The notes beneath the pieces were generated by a model that saw only the letters and a program-made list of their open reading frames with translations, was not told the DNA's origin and did not search any database. The position numbers and the translations under genes are program-made. 35,566 nucleotides of DNA. Source: Pseudopyrenochaeta lycopersici. Lineage: Eukaryota; Ascomycota; Dothideomycetes; Pleosporales; Pseudopyrenochaetaceae. Below, in pieces: positions 29,516 to 35,566 of this stretch; position 1 is the first letter of the stretch, and each line of letters begins with the position of its first letter. The stretch lies in the NCBI GenBank assembly GCA_003313425.1, contig NHZP01000148.1:1-35566 (forward strand), written 5' to 3'.

Positions 29516-29517
<2 letters not shown>
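29030..29517. other. Intergenic with a short tandem repeat
   Basis: TTAAAAG on the minus strand (29120-29126) lies about 93 bp upstream of the broken secreted gene. 29393-29450 is a tandem array of units like AAGCAGTAT. No gene is supportable. Confidence 0.45.
29393..29450. repeat. Minisatellite of AGCAGTATA-type units
   Basis: Six imperfect copies of a 9-bp unit (AGCAGTATA, AGCAGCATA, AGTAGTATA). Confidence 0.8.
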
Positions 29518-29550
<33 letters not shown>

Positions 29551-29555
29551 ACACA
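29518..29555. repeat. (AC)n tract, probable 3' tail of the LINE
   Basis: About 16 uninterrupted AC units, then a short CACACA. It reads as (GT)n on the minus strand at the end of the LINE remnant. Simple-repeat tails are common in Tad-clade LINEs. Confidence 0.85.
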
Positions 29556-29851
29556 ATTTATTAACGCCGCGGCTGAGCCGAAAGGACTACTATCACTGCT
29601 CTACTAATACATTGCCCGCAGTGGGTCCTGTTCTCCTTCAAGCCCATGCAATACGCCATTCATACCTTATTATTCCTTCATTTAACATTTCTCTTCGATT
29701 TCTCGTGGGTTAGTAATGTTGTTAGTAAACTGCTTGAATGCTTTTCTCCAAGTGTTCAGCGTCCTATCTTCGGCAACTGAAGCGGTGTCTGCTTTCTGTG
29801 GCACGAGGTGATATGTTGGTGAGTCGGGTTGGGTGTTAGTTAGGTAGGTAG

Positions 29852-30500
29852 TTAGGTGTCCTGATTAATCTGCCGTTGGTTTACATCGAGTCGACCTGTG
29901 GCTATTGCGAACCGTATCGTTGCTCGACAGCGTTCATGTTCGGAGTCCAGTTCTTGTCATCAGCTGTGGTCTTTCCGCCGAGGAAGAAAGATAGATTCCC
30001 TCTGCCTGTGTCTGTGCATTGTAGCATCTCTGTTCGGAGCGTTGTCCATCTTCTGCACCGGAAGAGGAAGTGTTCTACTGTCTCTTGCGCTTGTCCGTAT
30101 TCACACTGGTCTGTTGACGCAGCATTGATTCGGTGGAGATATACGTTCAGTCTTGCCATGCCTGTCCTGAGTTGGGCGAGCGTGTTCGCTTCTTTCCATG
30201 ATAGTCGGTCATAGAGCTGTCGCGTATGTTTGCCTGGTAATGCTTTGTCTATTCTTTTAGAGTAGCTCCCGACGTTTTCCAGTAACCCCCTAGCGTGGCA
30301 CGATGCTTAGCTCGCGCAATGTTAAGGGTGGTCGATCGCATTCTGGGGAGTTGTGTCTGTGGGGTGACACCCTGTCTCGTTGCCGCTTTTGCCTTCGCTT
30401 TAGCAAGCTTCAACAGTGCGTTTTCTTCACTTGACCGCAGCCATAATACAGTTATCGTGTTTCCATTTCTTTTCAGTGCTCTTATGGATTCATAGGTGCG
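29852..30500 (-). pseudogene. LINE ORF2 C-terminal fragment, frameshifted
   Basis: Recognisable blocks in order on the minus strand: TYESIRALKRNGNTITVLW and LAKAKAKAATRQGVTPQTQ (after the RNase H part), then RIDKALPGKHTRQLYDRLSW in a different frame, MARLNVYLHRINAASTDQC, VEHFLFRCRRWTTLRTEML (C-terminal zinc-knuckle-like Cys/His), NWTPNMNAV, and finally TIRFAIATGRLDVN in a third frame, ending at TAA 29852-29854. At least two frame breaks (near 30250 and near 29925) and no reverse transcriptase domain: a dead remnant. The family assignment rests on remembered similarity to Tad1-type fungal LINEs. Confidence 0.8.
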
Positions 30501-33265
30501 GCATGTCAGTACAGTTGCTTGCGAAACCGCCTGCACCTTTTTGCGCACACAAAGATTCTTGGCCCCCACTGCACTAGGACACCCATGCTGTTGTGTGGCC
30601 AATCATCTGCCTTCAGTGTCAACAGCGGAACCCCCTCGAACTCCGCAGAATCGCCTTACAGGAACATGGTTGGTTGAAAGGCAGCAAGGACTTGGGGCCG
30701 CAAGGGTCAAAAATCTTCGTGGGCCCAAACGGTGAAGGCGTTTCGCAAGCAACTGTATGAAGGCTACCGCAGCAGCCATCGGTCACCTTTGCTAACCAAT
30801 CATGCATACGTACACGGCGAAGAGCATGAGATTGATGAACTGAGGGTTCGTTGCTGAAACCAAGCGATCACCCAGTAGCATCCAATGATTCAACGGGGAA
30901 GACCGAAAATGCTGACGATCTTCAGACGGGAGTCGTGTTAGGCTGTATCGAGCTTAGTGCCACGTGGCCAGATGCACTCGTGCGCAATCGACGAGCGATC
31001 ATCGAATGCTCACTCGCCTCAAAGCCAGATGGCGGCGTTGATCTACAGCGCACCGGGCCGAACGATGAATGGCACTGGATGAGCGATGACAGTCATCCAA
31101 TTAGCTACCTGGTCAGCACTTGATTGTAGCGGAACGACCCGCGCCTAGTGCTGATGGTCATCACATGTGGCGCATTCTAGCGTGTTAATGCTGGTGTTGT
31201 GGTTACCCACTTAGAGGATAATGATTATGATCCCTCAATACCACGTCAACGACCATCAGCGTTCTACTCACATGGCTAACCTGTCAATGCAAGCACTGTT
31301 AGGCATGACCGGTCATGACTCGTGGGTTCCATGCTTCATGACGCAAGCAACAAATCATTCATCCCACGCCAGTCCAGTCTCGGCTAAAATAAGCCTTTCC
31401 TGACTTCACGAGTTATGAGTCAGTCACGAAATCTCCGGGCTAATCAAACAGCGGCGCCGGAAACTGGGCAATTGACTGCAGAGGGGAGTGTTGGAGGCTC
31501 CTTCTCGAATCCTCACAGCTTGCCCTTACATGTGGCAATGTAATGTTGCTGCTCGTTGTTACCATTACATGTTTCGTTTCGAATGTTGAGACGATGGTGC
31601 TAAGCGCAATGGCTGCCCTCCGCAAGGATATTGAACACTGCGGCGTGGCGGCTTGCTGCTGCGTGGAAGTGGGGCGTTGGCACATCAGCACGCGAAACAA
31701 GCAAGTACATCGTGGTGGGCACACAAGGACACCAGGTTACGCGGAGCTCTTCGATACTAATTGCTTACCTCCATCACTACAATCGGCCAGTATTTTTGTG
31801 CTATCTCTGATCTGCTTATGCCTCCATGTCAGCTATGGTAAACGTGTCAGGGTTAGCTTCGAATCATCGCTATGCTAGCAGCTGGCACTTCTATACTGAT
31901 ACCCTGCTTATCACCCAAGCCGTTCATCATACTTTTGCCTCACGTGGAATTGATTACTTGAGAAAGCTAGTTTTCGACACGGCGGACAGTAAGCACTGTA
32001 ATGGAAGCCAGAACTGTGGTGCACAATATTGGCACTTGCTTCGCAGATGATATTCTATCAGCATAAGCGTACTGGAGGCCAGTGGCTATAAAGGTGTGGG
32101 CGCAGCATGTTCTAAGCCCTCGAATGTGGTCACACATCGCTACACTCAAGGCTCACTTCCAGCGAGGGATTGCGACGCAACAAGCGACTCAATCCAGCTT
32201 CGTCATTTCATACCACAAATTCTGTCCCAGTTCTCCTATATCGAGCCCGGTGTAACAGCCCGATAGCCGGTGAAACAATGCTCTTGTTTTGAACGTCTGA
32301 GCGACAACGTGTTGGTGATGCCACAGTGGGCCGACTCTGCTAACCACAATGTCTGCTGTTGAGACACTAGAGAAATGCCAGGTGCTGCGCTAGCTGATAT
32401 TAGGGAAGGCCTCGCGCTCCAGGCTTGCGCGAAGTTTCGTGTTCAATTCCGCGTTCAATTCCGCGTTTCCGCTAGCTCCGTGCTTATTTCCGGTCTACAT
32501 CCTCTGTCCACTTGGTCAGTATCCTATAGCCTACATTATGCATGGTACTAACATGCCAGTACGGTTGGCGCCGCTTAGCACCGCATTCGTACTCTTTATA
32601 CTTAGGCCTATAGTGCTTCTCAGGCTGTTTTACGAGGCGTGAGAGCTTCATTGAGGCCTTTGAGAGCCGAAGGCTGGCTTTGGGGAAATTCCTCAGCTAT
32701 CTGGTAAATCTCGTGCGTCTCAGAGCGTGGTGCGCACACGGTCGCGTCAGCCGCAAGCGCGAGTCATCATGGTCAAGTCCGGAGGTATCATCACATTGGC
32801 TTGTACAACCTCTAGTAACGTTAACGGCTGATACCACCTTCCCTTCGAGCAAGCTTTGCTAATCTCTCTCAGGCAATTGAACGCGTACACGAACAATAAA
32901 ATCGAGATTCATCTACCTATCCGGGTTTCGTGCCCTGCATCCACAAAATTTCTTGTGCAACAACTGAGTATAATACGCCGAAATTGCTTGCCCATTCTAC
33001 GACTGCTTGTTGAGATCTTTGCTGACTAGTGGCACGGTTTTGGCGTTGCATTCAAACACAAATCTTGCTCAGAATCACCGACAACTTCGAGAGAATTACT
33101 CGGATTGCGCGCGTCGTTGGTAGCTTGCCCCAACCTTTGCGATATTCTCTAGGGTCATCTACTCTACGTAAGTCCCGATCCAAAGAGCAAGCGGCTTGTT
33201 CGCCTCTTCAGCTCTATACCTATACCTCCCCATTCTTACTGAACAGAAGATCTGCGCCCTGGAAA
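30501..33265. other. Long region without supportable genes
   Basis: A 90-codon frame at 30851-31123 (TTG start, no suitable ATG) has reasonable composition (LSATWPDALVRNRRAIIEC, DEWHWMSDD) and could be an exon or relic. A 111-codon frame at 31543-31878 starts with ATG and is hydrophobic and Cys-rich but unconvincing. Near 32440-32468 a GTTCAATTCCGC unit is duplicated. No RNA gene seen. Confidence 0.4.
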
Positions 33266-33568
33266 ATGTGCCTGCAGGTCAGCTTAAATCAAAATATCTA
33301 TCGCTACATGCTAGGCGGGGCTACAGTATCAACGTCGTACGGGCTGACTACTGAAATAGGTCAATGTCATGATATTCAGCCTTACCCATACGCTGCTCAT
33401 ATTCGTTCTCAATTAGACTACTCACAGGGTACCTCTCCTTTTTCGCCGCAACTGGATAAGTCCTCAAGGCCTTTTCGGGTCGCTTCTTCTGCTTCTAGCT
33501 TATCCACACGGTCACCACCCCACGAGGTAAGAGTAAGTTCAATACCTTTGTCACCCTATTTGTACTAA
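33266..33568 (+). CDS. Possible small hypothetical protein
   Basis: 100 residues from ATG 33266 (MCLQVSLNQNIYRYMLGG...). The sequence before the ATG is pyrimidine-rich, as fungal leaders often are, and the frame is open from 33029 without an earlier ATG. The product is Ser/Pro/Tyr-rich with no domain or signal peptide. GTCAGC directly after the fourth codon could be a splice donor, in which case the real product differs. Low confidence. Confidence 0.25.
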   Translation: MCLQVSLNQNIYRYMLGGATVSTSYGLTTEIGQCHDIQPYPYAAHIRSQLDYSQGTSPFSPQLDKSSRPFRVASSASSLSTRSPPHEVRVSSIPLSPYLY

Positions 33569-35343
33569 CACTAACTGTCGTGCCCGGCCTTTGCTAGAAT
33601 ATAAATCGCAGCATCGGCTGAGAGCATTTGTGGCTGTCAACTTAGGTGAGCGATTCACAAGGCTGTACAATCCTCGCCAGGCCGTGCTCAAGCAGGGCGT
33701 GGAGGCGTTGACCCCGCTTCTGCAGCTCGATTTCCGCTAATCCGACTCTCGCAGGGATCAGTCCGATTATGCCCAACAGATGTTCCGCATCTATTGACAG
33801 TCAGTAAGTGATCGCTCCGTTTATTGCGGTTAAGTATGGCGACACTCAAAGGTTGACAGCACCATGGATTCAATCTGGGGCTTCCCAGATTGGCCGCTTG
33901 CTGTGACACTGACATCCTTAAATTCAAGAGTAATCGCCGCCTAAGCGTGTGCCATTCATTCAAACTTCTCGCAGCGTCGACCAATGGCTGAAACATGACC
34001 AGAAACTGACATTCCAAACACTGAGGCAACCGACGTCTTCGATGCTGTCGAATGGCAACCTTCGCTCTACCATCCTACCTCTGTCGAGCTGAATCAAGAT
34101 CCTCGAGGTCCACAAGAGACAGTAAGTCCTATATGGCCCTCGATGATCATCCGAGATGTATCAAGACTGCGGGGACAAGCTTGAAGTCTGACTGACTAGT
34201 CCCTAGATCTCGTCTATCAACTTCGGATGCCGCTGAGGCGCGTATCTACAATCCGTCGTGTCCCATAAAAGTATGTGTCCGTGGATCTTGCTAACGCCAA
34301 TCAGCCTCCAAATCTTTGCAGCATGCGATCTATACAAGGGACGCACCGACCAACGTCGAAGAAGACGCTAGCCGGCGCTAAGTGGCTTCAAGCGCACTCC
34401 GACTCTTAGATGTCTCGCGGATTTGGATGCTCATACGCGACATTGAGTTCCCCTGCTCGCAATCGCAACGTCATCTGCTGACATCTGTCTCGTAGCGCCC
34501 TGGCACTGAATCAAGCTAGCGGTTGGCCTGGCTCTTGAGATCTACTGCGCGAAGGACCATCAGGTAAGCGGTCTTTGATCGTGCCTACTGTTCTGTACAA
34601 GCTCTACCTAATCAGTAAGGCTTGATGTTAATATTTTCTACACTCGCGAAAGAAAGGTTACATCTTTAGTGTGCTTCTAGCGACGTGCACAGCGATTTCA
34701 CAACATTTTGAAGGCCCCTGGCCTGCAACCAGCTAACTGTTTGGAGCAGGGCCCGTAACGGCTTGTGTACGCAAGAGCATCATGTCGCAATGATATATGT
34801 AGCGTCCCATGCGCGTGGGGCGAGTAAACTGTGTGAGTCTTTCTCCGCCCTGGCATCCTGGTCTGGCTTATTTACAGGAAACGGCACAATCAGTGATGCG
34901 GATCGCGACGATCAAGAGGAAGATTCAATCGCTCGAGACAGGTAGCTGGGGTAAGCACAATCGGCAAAGTCTTCAGCAAATCGCTGTGCCATTTTCCGGT
35001 CCCAACCCAGGATTCTTCATATCGCCTCTTGGCGGCCGCTGACGTTAACACAGAACGCATACTACAAAACCGATTATATGACTAGTGGCCAAGTGTAAAC
35101 GTGGAAAAGAGGGGCCAAGCCGCCTTGCTGTTGGGGGGGGGGGGAAATCCGCCGAACGGTGATGGCTTGCCAACGCATGCATATGCATACCATGTCTAGC
35201 GCGCGGACCGCGCCTCCCGGCACCACCCTGCATATCTCCGAGTCAGTGTTATGCAGGCAGTCCACATACATCGTGTCTGCTGCCGAGTCCAACCCTGGCC
35301 CGTGTCATGCAATTGCACGGGCGCCGCCATCATCCGCTGCCTG
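33569..35343. other. Region without supportable genes
   Basis: Only short frames. A G homopolymer of about 13 occurs near 35132-35144. The exon-like stretch 34880-34945 lacks any partner. Confidence 0.4.
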
Positions 35344-35526
35344 TCAGTCCTCTTCGGGCCAGCGTCCCTTAGGCCGGTACTTCACAATTGAACTCAGATC
35401 CCGAAACTTCAACGAACACAGCGGGATGATTCTGTACCAACAGTCAAGAGCAAGTCGCCTCGCGCAAGTGACTGCGCTTGTGAAGGCCGCAGGTGGCCTA
35501 ATCAACTCTGCCGTACTAAACTGCAT
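35344..35526 (-). CDS. Possible small gene or first exon at the right edge
   Basis: 60 codons from ATG 35526 (MQFSTAELIRPPAAFTSAV...). On the minus strand the ATG is preceded by a CTCTCTTCTC tract, similar to pyrimidine-rich fungal 5' leaders. No domain recognised, and the window ends just upstream, so its promoter cannot be seen. Confidence 0.25.
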   Translation of the reverse strand: MQFSTAELIRPPAAFTSAVTCARRLALDCWYRIIPLCSLKFRDLSSIVKYRPKGRWPEED

Positions 35527-35536
35527 AAAGCGTGCA

Positions 35537-35566
35537 GAGAGAGAAGAGAGAAGAGAGAAGAGAGAG
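35537..35566. repeat. GAGAAGA microsatellite at window end
   Basis: Repeated AGAGAGAAG units run to the last base; its full length is unknown. Confidence 0.8.

Larger units (their letters stand above)
29518..30500 (-). mobile_element. 5'-truncated Tad-like LINE (3' end only)
   Basis: Minus-strand sequence carries the C-terminal part of a fungal non-LTR retrotransposon ORF2, a 3' untranslated region of roughly 330 bp and a (GT)n tail. The 5' limit is approximate, as homology becomes unclear above about 30500. The 5' truncation is typical of LINE insertion. Target duplications were not found. Confidence 0.75.

Noticed and set aside
31543..31878. 111-codon ATG frame, hydrophobic and Cys-rich
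   Set aside because: No convincing signal peptide cleavage, no domain, and it lies in a stretch with many comparable chance frames.

Overview
This window looks like nuclear DNA of a filamentous ascomycete, probably a Dothideomycete. The class is inferred from recalled gene families, not from a marker gene. The evidence is short GT-AG introns (37-61 bp, assigned by eye), 2EXR-type proteins, a Pot1-like telomere protein, a Tad-type LINE fragment and hAT transposons. Genes are sparse and on both strands. There is no operon and no recognisable biosynthetic cluster. Several genes are broken, so this reads as a gene-poor, transposon-rich accessory region.

Layout. 1-3.7 kb: a complete hAT transposon (hAT-1, 326-3408) with an 8-bp target duplication, 19-bp perfect inverted repeats and a largely intact transposase. 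3.7-4.75 kb (minus): a two-exon membrane-anchored cupredoxin-like protein. 6.3-6.55 kb: a 248-bp TA-flanked MITE. 7.1-8.25 kb: a soluble HMG-CoA reductase with all four catalytic residues and no membrane domain. 9.9-10.7 kb: a 2EXR protein. 11.9-12.9 kb: a Pot1-like OB-fold protein cut short by an in-frame TGA. 13.3-13.7 kb (minus): an acidic protein. 14.4-15.2 kb: a three-exon coiled-coil protein with a basic nuclear-signal-like tail.

16.1-19.8 kb holds the clearest event in the window. A second complete hAT element (hAT-2, 16411-19244, transposase on minus) sits inside a host open reading frame. Removing the element and one copy of its 8-bp target duplication rejoins the two host halves exactly in frame. 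19.8 and 25.6 kb carry an inverted pair of about 120-bp repeats. 20.2-20.6 kb: a small hypothetical gene. 22.9-23.6 kb: another 2EXR-type protein. 24.1-24.8 kb (minus): a frameshifted paralogue of the 9.9-kb 2EXR gene. 26.6-27.5 kb: a nucleoside 2-deoxyribosyltransferase-like protein. 28.1-29.0 kb (minus): a secreted DUF7492-like gene with two frameshifts. 29.5-30.5 kb (minus): the 3' end of a Tad-like LINE ending in an (AC)n tract. 30.5-35.6 kb: almost no supportable genes.

The genes do not form one pathway. What links them is decay and transposition: two young hAT insertions (one disrupting a gene), a MITE, a LINE stub and at least three broken genes. I found no convincing new multi-gene system. 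The best follow-ups are the hAT-2 disrupted gene, the anchor-less HMG-CoA reductase and the truncated Pot1 copy.
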